Positions 40,936-52,700 of a stretch of 64,000 nucleotides of DNA are shown here, piece by piece. The position numbers and the translations under genes are program-made. Under the pieces are notes generated by a model. It was not told where the DNA came from, made no database searches, and worked only from the letters and a program-made list of their open reading frames with translations. Numbering within the stretch: the stretch's first letter is position 1; each line of letters opens with the position of its first letter. The DNA is from Arenivirga flava (GTDB taxonomy: Bacteria; Actinomycetota; Actinomycetes; Actinomycetales; Microbacteriaceae): contig NZ_BSUL01000001.1 in the NCBI RefSeq assembly GCF_030161575.1, positions 372,001-436,000 of the forward strand. Direction: 5' to 3'.

Positions 40936-41676
40936 GTGCCTCCGCTGCTCGTCGCCGCCCTCGCCGGACTCGCCTCCGGGCTCGCCCTCGTCGTGGGCGC
41001 CGCCGTCGCCTGGTTCGTCGCGGTGCCGCGCTGGCTCGTCGCCGCCATCACGGCCTTCGGCGCCGGTGTGCTCATCTCCGCGCTCGCCTTCGACCTCGTC
41101 GAGGAGGCGCGACGGACGGGCGGCTTCGCCTCCGCCATGGCCGGCTTCCTCGCCGGCGCCGTCGTCTACGTGCTCGCCGACAAGGCCCTCGACCGGCTCG
41201 GCGCCCGCAGCGCACGCAGCAGGGGCGGCTCCGGCGGATCGGGCACCGGCATCGGCATCGCGCTCGGAGCGCTGCTCGACGGCATCCCGGAGACCTCTGT
41301 GCAGGGGCTCGGGCTCGCGACCAGCGGCAGCCTGTCGGTCGCGGTCGTCGCGGCCGTGATCGTCTCGAACATCCCGGAGGGGCTCTCCAGCACGGCCGAC
41401 ATGCGACGGAACGGTCGCGGCGCCCGCTCCGTCTTCCTCATCTGGGGCGGCATCGCGGTGGCCTGCACCCTCTCGGCGGTGGCCGGTCTCGCGCTGCTCG
41501 GCCAGGCGCCGGACGCGGTGAGCAGCTTCGTGACCGCCATCGCCGCCGGTGCCATCCTGGCCATGCTCGCCGACACGATGCTCCCGGACGCGTACCGCGA
41601 GACGAAGGCCTGGACCGGACTCCTGGTCGTCCTCGGCTTCTTCGCCAGCTACGGCATCCACGAGCTCGGCGGGTAG
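40936..41676 (+). CDS. ZIP-family metal transporter-like protein
   Basis: The protein has about 246 residues and seven to eight hydrophobic segments. The signature GALLDGIPETSVQGLGLATS and the later AAVIVSNIPEGLSSTADMRR hold the paired DGIPE / NIPEG motifs of ZIP transporters, whose polar residues bind the transported divalent metal. The N-terminus FGAGVLISALAFDLVEEARR is also typical. GTG 40936 gives a clean start; ATG 40906 is an alternative. The metal is not predictable. Confidence 0.8.
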   Translation: MPPLLVAALAGLASGLALVVGAAVAWFVAVPRWLVAAITAFGAGVLISALAFDLVEEARRTGGFASAMAGFLAGAVVYVLADKALDRLGARSARSRGGSGGSGTGIGIALGALLDGIPETSVQGLGLATSGSLSVAVVAAVIVSNIPEGLSSTADMRRNGRGARSVFLIWGGIAVACTLSAVAGLALLGQAPDAVSSFVTAIAAGAILAMLADTMLPDAYRETKAWTGLLVVLGFFASYGIHELGG

Positions 41677-41783
41677 TCGGGGCCGGATGCGCGCTGGGCG
41701 GAGCCTGCGCGCGGTCGCTGCATCGCGCATCCTCTCGCGCCGTGGTCGCAGGCTCGTCGGAGAACCGACGAGAGGATCACAGC

Positions 41784-42728
41784 ATGACGCAGCAGCCCAG
41801 CACGCGAGCCACGGTGCCGGCGGCGGAGGGACGCCGTGACCAGTACTCGTTCGTCGATCCGCGCACGGCCTTCGCGGTGATCGAGCCGCCCGTGCAGCAG
41901 CAGGAGGAGCCCGGACTACAGTCGCGCATGGAGCCGGTGCCGGACCTCGGCGAGACCTCGTACCGCGGCACCGGGCGCCTGCAGGGCCGCCGTGCGCTCA
42001 TCACCGGAGGGGACTCCGGCATCGGCGCCGCGACCGCCATCGCCTTCGCCCGCGAGGGGGCGGATGTGGCGCTGAGCTACCTGCCCGAGGAGCAGGACGA
42101 TGCCGAGTACGTCGCCTCCTTCGTCGAGGCGGCGGGGCGCCGGGCGGTGCTGCTGCCGGTGGACCTCGGCGAGGAGGGAGCGCCCGCGGCCCTCGTGGCG
42201 CGGGCGGTCGAGGCGCTCGGCGGGCTCGACGCGGTCGTCAACGTCGCGGGCCGCCAGATCCAGCAGCCCGAGCTCGAGCAGCTCGGTGCCGAGCAGTTCG
42301 CCGCGACGTTCCGCGTCAACGTGTTCGCGACCTTCGAGATCGTCCAGGCCGCCCTGCCGCACCTGCCGGCGGGCTCGACGATCGTCAACACCGCATCCGC
42401 CGAGGCGTACCAGCCCGCGCCGGACCGCATCGACTACGCGGCCACGAAGGGGGCGATCAACAACCTCTCGAAGGGGCTCGCGCAGCAGCTCGTGGAACGG
42501 GGCATCCGCGTCAACGTGGTGGCGCCCGGTCCCACCTGGACGGTGCTGCAGCCGACCCAGGGCGTCGACCCCGAGGAGCTGCCGGAGTTCGGGGCGAGCG
42601 AGGCGCCGCTCGGCCGTGCCGCCCAGCCCGCCGAGATCGCCCCCGCCTACGTCTTCCTCACCTCGGCGGAGTCGGCGTTCGTCGTCGGTGCCACGCTGAA
42701 CGTCAACGGCGGGATGCCGACGCCCTGA
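41784..42728 (+). CDS. SDR oxidoreductase with N-terminal extension (YhdG/GolD-like)
   Basis: The 314-residue protein has a 60-residue N-terminal extension (QEEPGLQSRMEPVPDLGETS) and then a classical SDR fold: RALITGGDSGIGAATAIAFA, DAVVNVAGRQ, STIVNTASAEAYQPAPDRID with YAATKGAINNLSKGLAQQL (catalytic Tyr and Lys), and a C-terminal VGATLNVNGGMPTP. This matches the general-stress SDR group, whose N-termini carry the PGxxxxMxPxPD pattern. gagagga precedes the ATG at good spacing. Confidence 0.87.
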   Translation: MTQQPSTRATVPAAEGRRDQYSFVDPRTAFAVIEPPVQQQEEPGLQSRMEPVPDLGETSYRGTGRLQGRRALITGGDSGIGAATAIAFAREGADVALSYLPEEQDDAEYVASFVEAAGRRAVLLPVDLGEEGAPAALVARAVEALGGLDAVVNVAGRQIQQPELEQLGAEQFAATFRVNVFATFEIVQAALPHLPAGSTIVNTASAEAYQPAPDRIDYAATKGAINNLSKGLAQQLVERGIRVNVVAPGPTWTVLQPTQGVDPEELPEFGASEAPLGRAAQPAEIAPAYVFLTSAESAFVVGATLNVNGGMPTP

Positions 42729-42743
42729 GCCGCGCGCGCCGGG

Positions 42744-43217
42744 TCAGGGCGTGAAGCGCAGGATGCGCACGCCCGCCGCGCGCAGTGAGGAGCGCGTCGC
42801 GTTGAGGCGGAGGCTCGTCCACCAGGAGACCTGCGCGTCCGCGCCGGCGAAGGCGTGCTCGACGAGGTAGAGCAGCTCGGGCGCGAGCTTGCGCACGAGC
42901 CGTTCGGAGACGACGCGCGCGGCGCCCGAGCGGATGATCGCGATGGCCACGGCACCGTCGGCGAGCGCGTCGCCGAGCTCCGCCACCGCCGCGACGGATC
43001 GGCGCAGCGCGGACTCGCCGCGCCGGACCGCGAAGGTCGTGATGACGAGCGAGGCCGGTTCGCCGTCGACGTCGTCGGTGCGGACGGCGAGGTCGTGCTC
43101 GCGCGCGGACTGCGCGATGCCGGCCAGCAGCTCGGGGGAGTCGCCGACGAGCTGGATCGTGCCGACGCGGTCGCGGGCGGCCCGGTCGATGCTCCTGCGA
43201 TCCGCTCCCCGCTCCAT
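42744..43217 (-). CDS. hypothetical protein (157 aa)
   Basis: The protein has alternating strands and helices (VGTIQLVGDSPELLAGIAQS, LVITTFAVRRGESALRRSVA, VAIAIIRSGAARVVSERLVR, then VSWWTSLRLNATRSSLRAAG and VRILRFTP), which suggests a small alpha/beta fold. No catalytic motif or membrane segment is visible. I recognise no family. A CAGGAT box lies six bases before the ATG at 43217, as in leaderless genes. It is convergent with the SDR gene, 15 bases away. Confidence 0.6.
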   Translation of the reverse strand: MERGADRRSIDRAARDRVGTIQLVGDSPELLAGIAQSAREHDLAVRTDDVDGEPASLVITTFAVRRGESALRRSVAAVAELGDALADGAVAIAIIRSGAARVVSERLVRKLAPELLYLVEHAFAGADAQVSWWTSLRLNATRSSLRAAGVRILRFTP

Positions 43218-43408
43218 GAGGACATCCTGCCCTGCCGGAGCGCGTCCCGGTGCCCGTGGAACGCGGTCGGCCCGGGCAGGACTCCCGCATCGAGTCGAGC
43301 CCTGCTCATCATGTGCGCAGCCTGACAGTCGCGAACCCCGCACGGGGGCCGCCGAACGACTCTCTGTGCCGACCGACGGCCGACATCGATCCGCAGGAGG
43401 AACGACCC

Positions 43409-43621
43409 ATGCAGAAGAGCACCCGCACCCTGAGCGCCCTGACCGCTGCCGCCGCACTCACGATCGGGGGCATCGCGCTGGGCGGGTCCGCATCCGTCGC
43501 CGCCGACGTCCCCACCGCCACCTCGCACCAGGCCGCCCTCATCGAGGGGCCGCTCATCGCCGGACCGCTGCTCGACCTCGGCGGCATCCTCAACGCGCTG
43601 CAGATCGGCCAGTTCCAGTAG
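43409..43621 (+). CDS. small secreted peptide upstream of the NRPS (70 aa)
   Basis: The ATG is preceded by aggagg, the best ribosome binding site in the area. The first 32 residues are a Sec signal peptide: a basic start MQKSTRTLSALTAAAA, a hydrophobic core LTIGGIALGG, and an Ala-rich cleavage region SASVAA. The remaining 38 or so residues (DVPTATSHQAALIEGPLIAG, then PLLDLGGILNALQIGQFQ) are mildly hydrophobic and contain no Cys. A strong hairpin follows, so it is probably its own transcript. Its role is unknown, but it sits directly before the NRPS cluster. Confidence 0.65.
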   Translation: MQKSTRTLSALTAAAALTIGGIALGGSASVAADVPTATSHQAALIEGPLIAGPLLDLGGILNALQIGQFQ

Positions 43622-43654
43622 GCCGCACCGGCCGCACCGACCGATCAGCAGACC

Positions 43655-43681
43655 GGAGCCCCGCGAACCTCGCGGGGCTCC
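43655..43681 (+). terminator. hairpin between the secreted peptide and the NRPS
   Basis: A perfect 12-bp inverted repeat, ggagccccgcga / tcgcggggctcc, with a 3-base loop and no T run, lies 33 bases after the peptide gene and 19 bases before the NRPS start. It is a terminator or attenuator. Its position this close to the NRPS GTG means read-through would be needed for shared transcription. Confidence 0.65.
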
Positions 43682-43700
43682 TCCTCCGAGGGGCCCATCA

Positions 43701-46700
43701 GTGACCGAGAACCCGGCCGACCACCAGTCCGAGCGCCTTCCGTTGACCGCCGCGCAGCGCGGCATCTGGTTCGCGCAGCAGCTCGACGCCGACAACCCGA
43801 ACTACCAGATCGGCCAGTACCTCGATCTGCGCGGCGGCATCGAGCCGCGGCTCATGCGCATCGCCATGACCAAGGTCGTGGCCGACCTCGATGCGCTCAG
43901 CCTGCGCTTCGCCGACGACGACGGCGAGCCCTACGGCGTGCTGCGCCGCCCTGCCCCCGGCGACGACGTGCTGCACGTCGAGGACCTGCGCGGGCTGGGG
44001 GAGTCGGCCTTCGATGCCGCGCGGTCGCGGATGGACGCCGAGATGCTGCGACCGCGCGACCTGCGCGGCAAGGAGCTCTTCGGCGCGATCCTGTTCCTGC
44101 TCAGCGACGACCGTGCGCTGTTCTTCCAGCGCGTGCACCACATCCTGCTCGACGGCTACTCCGCCGTCATCGCGCTGCGCTACCTCTCCGAGGTCTACAC
44201 GCGCCTGTCGAAGCGGGCCCCCTCGGGTCGCCTGCTCGACGCCATGGCCGGCCCGATCGCCCGGATCGCCGCGCGCGTGCCCTCCCCGCTGCCCTCGCTC
44301 GACGAGCTGCACGACGACATCGCCGAGTACGAGGCGTCGCCGCAGCGCGAGGCCGACCACGCCTTCTGGACGGAGGCGCTGGCCGACGAGGCCGCGGTGG
44401 AGGGGCTGGAGGGCGTCTCCGGCTCCGTCGCGACCACGGTCGTCCGGGTCGCCGTACCGCTGGACCGCGAGCGCACCGAGCGGCTCGCCGCACTGGGGCG
44501 CGACCTGCCCAAGACGGTGGTGGGCATCGTCGCCCTCTACCTCGCGAAGGTCACCGGCGAGCAGCGCGTCTCGCTCGGCCTGCCCGTGACGGCGCGTCGC
44601 GGCAAGGTCGCGAAGTCCACGCCGTCGATGCTCTCGAGCATCCTGCCGCTGCGCATCGACGTGGCCTCGGCCGCGACCATCGCCGACACCATCGCGCACG
44701 CCGGCGACGTGGTGCGCGGAGCGGTGACGCACCAGCGGTTCCGCGTCGAGGACGTCGATGGCGCGCCGCGGCACGCGGGCCCCTCCGTCAACCTGCTCCC
44801 CGTCATCGACGCCCTGCGCTTCGGCGACGCCAGCGGACAGGTGCAGGTGCTCTCGACGGGACCCGTGCACGACCTCTCGATCGTGCTCTCCGGACTCTCG
44901 AGCGACGCCGCGGACGCGCAGCTACAGCTGGAGGGCGATGCCGAGCTGCACTCCGAGGAGAGCCTCGGCGAGCACGCCGAGCGCCTGCTCGCCCTCCTCG
45001 ACGACGCGCTGGCCGACCCGACCGGTCTCACCGTGGCCGGCGCCGGCATCGTCGGCGACGACGAGGCCGCGGCGCTGATCGAGCAGGGCGTGGGCACCCA
45101 GGCCGGCATCGAGCGGCAGACGGTGCTCGAGGCGTTCGCCGCGGTCGTGCGCGAGCGACCGGACGACACCGCGGTCGTCGGCGACGACGGCACCATGACC
45201 TTCGCGACGCTCGACGCCGACGCCACGCGACTGGCGCAGCACCTGGTGCGGGAGGGCGTGCGACCGGGCAGCCGCGTCGCCGTGCGCATCGAGCGCAGCG
45301 TGCTGCTGCCCATGCTCGTGCTCGCGGTGCTGCGGGCCGGCGGCGCCTACGTGCCGCTCGACCCCGAGTACCCGATCGGGCGCGTCGCGGGCATGATCGA
45401 GGACTCCGAGCCGGCCCTGCTGCTGACCAGCTCCGGCCAGCTCGAGCGCGACCGCGCCGCCGGCGCCGCGTGGACCGTCCCGACGCTCGCCGTCGACGCC
45501 GACACCTCCGCCTGGCGTCGCGGCGGCGAGAGCGTCCCCTGCCCGCGGTCGGCGACGACGACCTGGCCTACGTGGTCTTCACCTCCGGTTCGACCGGACG
45601 GCCGAAGGGCGTCGCCGTCAGCCGCATCGCGCTGCGCAACCTCTTCCAGCACCACCGGGCCGAGATGTTCGACCCCGCTGCCGAGCGGCTGGGGCGCCCG
45701 GCCCGGGTCGCCCACACCGCCGGGCTCTCCTTCGACGCGGCTTGGGACCCGCTGCTCTGGCTCTGCGCCGGCCACGAGCTGCACATGATCGGCGACGACG
45801 ACCGCCGCGACCCGGAGCGTCTCGTCGCGCTGCTCGCCGAGCGCGGCATCGACGCGATCGAGACCACGCCCTCCTTCGCCGAGGCGCTCCTGGCGGCCGG
45901 CCTGCTCGAGGGTGAGCGGCACCCCACCGAGATCGCGCTCGGCGGCGAGGCCGTCGGGCCCGCGCTCTGGGACGCGTTGGCGGCCCGCGACGACGTGCAC
46001 GCCGTCAACCTCTACGGCCCGACCGAGACCACGGTCGACAGCCTCACCGCCGTCATCGAGCCAGGAGAGCCCCACCTCGGCGGCTCCGTGCGCAACAGCC
46101 GCCACTACGTGCTCGACGCGAGCCTCTCGCCCGTGCCCGGCCGCGCGGTCGGCGAGCTCTACGTCGCCGGGCCGAACGTCGCCCGCGGCTACGTCGGGCA
46201 GCCCGGACGCAGCGCCGAGCGCTTCGTCGCCGATCCCTTCGCCGCCGACGGCTCGCGGATGTACCGCACCGGCGATGTCGTGCGCCGCCGCAAGGACGGT
46301 TCGCTGCGCTTCGTCGGCCGCATCGACGACCAGGTCAAGATCCGCGGCTACCGCGTGGAGCTCGACGAGGTGGAGGCGGCGATGCGGCGCCAGCGCGGCG
46401 TGACGCGCGCCGCGGCGATCGTGACCGGCGAGGGCGCATCCGCTCGCATCGTCGGCTACGTCACCGGCGACGGCGACCTCGACGGGCTGGGCGCCTCGGT
46501 CAAGGAGTCGATGCGCGCCTCGGTGCCCGACTACATGGTGCCGTCGACGATCATGGCGCTCGGCGACCTGCCCATGACGCCCAACGGCAAGCTCGACCGC
46601 CGGGCGCTGCCCGCGCCGGAGCGCTCGAGCGGCGACGTCGCGCAGCGTCCGCGCACCACCGCGCAGCGCATCGTCGCCGAGGCCTTCGCCGAGGTGCTCG

Positions 46701-49700
46701 ATCTCGACGCGGTCGGCGTCGACGAGGACTTCTTCGCCGCCGGCGGGCACTCCCTGCTGGCCACCCGCCTCGCCTCCCGCCTGTCCGAGCGGATGGAGCG
46801 GACCGTCACCGTGCGCGACGTCTTCGAGCACCCGACCGTCGCGGCGCTCGCCGCGCGCGCCGCCGAGGCCGGCACCGCCGACCGGCCCTCGCGGCTGTCG
46901 CGAGCCACTCGACCCGACCCGCTGCCCGTCTCGCTCGCGCAGCGTCGGCTGTGGTTCCTGAACCGGTTGGAGCCCGACTCGGCCGCCTACAACATCCCCG
47001 TCGTGCTGCACCTCGAGGGTCGCGTCGACACGGCCGCGCTGCGCGCCGCCCTCGCCGACGTGGTGCGCCGCCACGAGCCGCTGCGCACCATCGTGCCGCT
47101 CGCCGGCGCGGAGCCCGAGCAGCGGATCCTCGACGAGGCCGACCCCGCGCTGCTCGTCGTCGACGTGCCCGCGACGCGGATGGATGACGTCGTGCGGCTG
47201 GAGGCCCTGCGGCCGTTCGACGTGACGACCGAGACGCCACTGCGCGCCGTCCTGCTGCGCGTCGCCGAGGACCGCCAGGTGCTCGTCATCACGATGCACC
47301 ACATCGCCGCCGACGGCTGGTCCCTCGCGCCCTTCGCCCGCGACCTCTCCACCGCCTACGCCGCGCGGGTGGCCGGGGGCGAGCCGGCCTGGGCGCCGCT
47401 GCCCGTGGACTACGCCGACTTCGCGGTCTGGCAGCGCGAGTTCCTCGGCGACGCCGAGGACGACGGCAGCGAGCTCGCCCGCCAGCTCGCGCACTGGCGC
47501 CGCACGCTCGGCGGCGCGCCCGAGGAGATCGCACTGCCCCGCGACCGGGCGCGAGGCGCCGCCCTCGACCCGCAGCAGCAGGGCGTGGGCGAGGTCGCGC
47601 TCGAGCTCGACGCCGAGCGCCACGCCGCCGTGCGCGCGCTGGCCGCCGAGCACCGCACGAGCCTCTTCATCGTGCTCCACGCCGCCCTCGCCGTCATGCT
47701 GGAGCAGCACGGCGCGGGCGACGACCTGGTGATCGGCACTCCCGTCGCGGGCCGCTCCGACCCCCAGCTCGACGACCTCGTGGGCTTCTTCGTCAACACC
47801 GTGGCCCTGCGCACCTCGCTCGCGGGCGACCCGACCCTGGGCGAGCTGCTCGAGCGGGTCCGCGCGAGCAACACCGAGGCGTACGCGCACCAGGACGTGC
47901 CGTTCGACGCCGTCGTCGACGCGCTGCGGCCGCCGCGCGTGGCCGACCGCCATCCGCTCTTCCAGGTGCTCTTCACCCTGCAGAGCACCGAGCCCGCCGC
48001 GCTCGACCTGGGCGACGTGACCGTCACGGTGCCCGGCCAGGTGACGAGCGCCGGCGTCAAGACCGATCTGCTCGTCGACGTCACCACCCCCGACGGCGAG
48101 ACCGGTGGCCTCGTGGCCACGCTCGGCTACGACCGCGCGCTCTTCGACCAGAGTACGATGGAGCGGATGCGGGACGCGCTGGGCCGCGTGCTCGCCGCGT
48201 TCGTCGAGCACCCGCACCGCCGGCTCTCCGCGGTGCCTGCGCTCGGCAAGCGCGCCCGCCGGCAGCTGGAGGAGCAGGCGACCGGGCGTCCGCTCGCCAC
48301 CGGCGGCACCGTGCTCGACCGCCTCGCGGAGACGATCGCCCGCATCCCCGAGCAGCCCGCACTGGTGGACGGCGACGGCGTCACGACCTTCGCCGGGCTC
48401 GGCCGCCGCGTCGACGCGGTCGCCGCGGGCCTCGCCGCTGCCGGGGTCGGCCGCGGCGACCGGGTCGGCGTCGCCCTGCCCCGCACCGCGGACGCCGTGA
48501 TCGTCGTGCTCGGCGCGCTGCGCGCCGGTGCCGTGGCGGTCGCGATCGACGTCGCCTACCCGGACGCCCGCATCGGGCGCATCGTCGAGGGCGCCGAGCC
48601 CGCGGTGCTCGTGACGGAGGAGACCGAGCGCGTCGCCGGCCTGACCGACGCCCGCGTGCTGACGGTCGCCGAGCTGCTCGCCCAGCGGGGGACGGTGCCG
48701 ACCGCACCCGTCGCCGAGGACGTCGCCTACCTCGTCTACACCTCCGGCACCACGGGCGCGCCGAAGGGCGTGCAGGTGCCGCACGCGGCGCTCGTCGCGC
48801 TGCTCGCGCAGCACGAGGAGGCGCTGATCGGCCCGGTGCGCGAGCGCGTCGGCGCCGCGCGCGCCCCGCGCATGCTGCACCTGTCGGGGTTGGGCTTCGA
48901 CGCGGCCTGGGACCCCATCCTCTGGCTCGTCGCCGGCACCACGCTCGAGATGGCCGACGACGCGACCCGCACCGACGCCGAGGCCGTCGTGCGCGCCATC
49001 GCCGAGCACGGCGTCGACGCGCTCGAGACCACCCCGTCGTACGTGCAGCAGCTCGTCGCGGTGGGGCTCATCGAGGCCGTCGCCGAGCGCGGCACCGCGC
49101 TGACGGTGGCCCTCGGCGGCGAGGCCGTGCCGAGCGGTCTGTGGGACCGCATCGCCGCGAGCGAGCACCTCGACGGCTGGAACCTGTACGGGCCGAGCGA
49201 GAGCACGGTCGACGCGGTCGTCGCACCCATCCGCCCCGGCGCCGTCACCATCGGCGCCCCCATCGCCAACGTCACCGCGCGCGTGCTCGACCGCTTCCTG
49301 CGCCCCGTGCCCGCCGGCGTCGAGGGCGAGCTGTACCTCTCCGGGCGCACGCTGGCGCACGGCTACCGCGGCCGCCCCGGCGAGACCGCCGGCCGCTTCG
49401 TGGCCGACCCGTACGGCGACGGCGAGCGGATGTACCGCACGGGCGACATCGTGCGCCGCCGCCCGAGCGGCGAGCTCGAGTTCCTGCGCCGCGACGACGA
49501 CCAGGTCAAGCTGCGCGGCTACCGCATCGAACTGGGCGACGTCGCGAGCGCGCTCGAGCGCGTGGACGGCGTGCGCGGCGCGGTCGTGCGCGTCCTCGCC
49601 CCGGCCGGAGCCGACAGCGCCCGCCTGGTGGCCTGGGTCGCGGGCGAGGTGGACGAGCTGGCCGTTCGGCGCTCGGTCGCCGCCGAGCTGCCCGACTACA

Positions 49701-52700
49701 TGGTGCCGCCGAGCATCGCCGTCGTCGACGAGATCCCCCTGACGCCCAACGGCAAGGCCGATCTCGCCGCGCTGCCCCAGCCGACCGCGTCGGCCGGGTC
49801 GCGGGAGCCCCGCACCGAGGACGAGCGGGCCGTCACCCGCGCGTTCGGCGCCGTGCTCGGTGTCGACGGCGTCGGCCTCGACGACGACTTCTTCGCGCTC
49901 GGCGGGCACTCGCTGCTCGCGGTCGGGCTCATGGGGCGCATCCGCGAGGAGCTCGGCCGAGCGCTGCCGCTGCGCAGCATCTTCGACGCGCCGACGCCGG
50001 CCGGCCTCCTGGCCGCCCTCGGCGGCGACCGTGCAGCGGATGGGGACGCGGGCGAGAGCGCATCCGTCCCCGCCCTGCGCGCCTGGACCGAGCGCCACCC
50101 GCGCGTGGAGGGCGAGGAGCTGCCGCTGTCGCCGAACCAGGCCCGGCTGTGGTTCCTCAACCGGCTGGACCCCGCATCCGCCGAGTACAACGTGGTGCTG
50201 CAGGCGGCCTTCGAGGGCGACCTCGACGCCGACGCGCTGGCCGGGGCGATCGACGACCTCGTCGCCCGGCACGAGGTGCTGCGCACCACCTACCCGGAGG
50301 TCGACGGGCGACCGGTGCAGCGCATCCACGCCCCGGTCCCCGGCGTGCTCGGCGGCGACGCCGTCGACCCGACGGTCGGCTTCGACCTCGTGCGCGACCT
50401 GCCGCTGCGCGCAGCGCTGCACGCCGACGGCGACGGCCGCTGGCGGATCACCCTGGTGCTCCACCACATCAGCACGGACGGGGCCTCGCTCGCGCCGCTC
50501 GTGCGTGACATCGCCACCGCCTACGCCGCCCGCACGGGTGGGACGGCGCGGGCGCAGCGGGCGCTGCCGGCGCAGGTCGCCGACCACGCCCGCCTGCAGC
50601 GCTCCCTCGAGCAAGCGGACGGCGGGCTGCACGACGCCTCGCTCGCCTCCTGGACCGAGCGCCTCGCCGGCATCCCCGACGAGCTCGAGCTGCCCGCCGA
50701 CGGCCGCCGGCCCGAGACCGCGACCCGCAGCGCCCGCCAGCTGCGCTTCACGATCCCCGCCGAAGTCGCTTCGGCGCTGCAGGGCGCGGCCGCGCAGGCC
50801 CGGGCGAGCGGCTTCCACGCCTGGCTCGCGGGCCTCGCCGGGTATCTGCACCGCATCGGCGCGGGCGATGACGTCGTCATCGGCTCGCCGTCGGCCGGCC
50901 GCGCCGACCCCGATGTCGGCGAGCTGATCGGGTTCTTCGTGAACACGCTCCCGCTGCGACTCGACCTGGGCGATGCGCCCAGCCTCGTCACCGCCATCGA
51001 GCGCGCGCGGGCCGCCACCCTGCACGCGATCGAGCACGAGTCCGTGCCGTTCGAGCGCATCGTCGAGGCGATGGCGCCGGAGCGGCGGCTGGGGCGGCAT
51101 CCGCTCTTCCAGACCATGCTCTCCGTCGAGGAGCAGTCCGGCGTCGCCCTCGAGCTGCCCGGCGTCACGACGGTGCCGCTGGAGTCGGAGAGCTCCGGGG
51201 CGGCCAAGGTCGACCTGTCGTTCACACTGCGACCGCAGCCCGACGGCTCGGTGGCGGGCGTGCTCGAGGTCGACGCCGCCATGTTCAGCGAGCGCGCCGC
51301 GCGGGGGCTCGTCGACCGGTGGATCGCGTTCCTCGCCGCGGCGACGGAGGCTCCGGATCGCGCGCTGCGAGACGCCGAGATGCTGCCGGGCGCGGGTCGC
51401 CTGGCCGGCTGGGCGGCGCGGGACGCCGCCCGCCCGACGGTGCTCGAGGCCTTCGCCGCCTCGGTCGCCGAGCACCCCGAGCGCACCGCCCTCGTGGCCG
51501 GCGACGACTCCCTCGACGGCGCCGCCCTCGCGGCGCGCGTGGACGCCCTCGCGGCGGGCATGATCGCCGCGGGCGTGGCCCCCGGCGAGGTGGTCGCGCT
51601 GCGGCTGCCGCGCTCGATCGACACCGTCGCCGCGCTGCTCGCCGTGTGGCGGGCCGGCGCGGTCGTCGCGCCGGTCGACCTGGAGCTGCCGCGCGAGCGG
51701 GTCGTCACGATGCTGCGCCGAGCGCAGGCGCGGCTCGTCGTGCACGCGGGCGACGCGGCCGAGCAGGAGGACGCCGTGGAGGAGGCGGGCCTGGCGGCGG
51801 AGCGTCTCGTCGCCGTCGACGCCCTGCTCGACGCCGGCGGCAGCGCACCCGCGGTCGCGACCCGCCTCGACGACCCCGCCTACCTCATCTTCACGTCGGG
51901 CACGACGGGCGAGCCGAAGGCCGTGCAGGTGCCGCACCGCGCGCTCGCGAGCCTGCTCGCCAGCCACCGGGCGACGCTGCTGCCGGACCCGGCCGAGCGC
52001 CGCATCCGCTTCGCCCACACGACCGGCGTCGGCTTCGACGCCGCGATGGACCCCGTCGTCTGGCTCGCCGCCGGGCACGAGGTGCACGTCGTCGCCGAGG
52101 AGGTGCGCCGCGACCCCGAGGCGCTGCTCGCCCTGTTCGAGCGCGCGGGCATCGACGCGTGGGAGACCACGCCCAGCTACGTCGCCGCCATGGCGGGGCA
52201 GACCGCGCTCGCGGCGCTGCTCGACGCCCGGCCCGCCGAGCGCCCGTTCGCGATGCTGCTCGGCGGCGAGGCACTCGACGCCGGCCTCTGGACCTGGCTG
52301 CGCGAGCGGCCCGCGGTCGACGCCTGGAACCTCTACGGGCCGACGGAGGTGGGCGTCGACTCGCTCGTCGCCCGCGTCGCCGACGTGCCGGCGCCGCAGC
52401 TCGGCGCGACGACCGTCGACACGCTCGGCTACGTGCTCGACGAGCGCCTGCGGCCGGTGCCGGCCGGCAGCGTCGGCGAGCTCTGGCTCGCCGGTGCGCA
52501 GCTGGCCCACGGCTACGCCGGGCGAGCGGATGCGACGGCCGAGCGCTTCGTCGCCGATCCCTTCGCCGCCGACGGCAGCCGGATGTACCGCACCGGCGAC
52601 CTCGTCGTCGTGCGGGATGCGGATGCGGGCGAGCGCCCCGCCGTCGTCTCGCTCGGCCGCGGCGACGGTCAGGTGAAGATCCGAGGACACCGTGTGGAGC

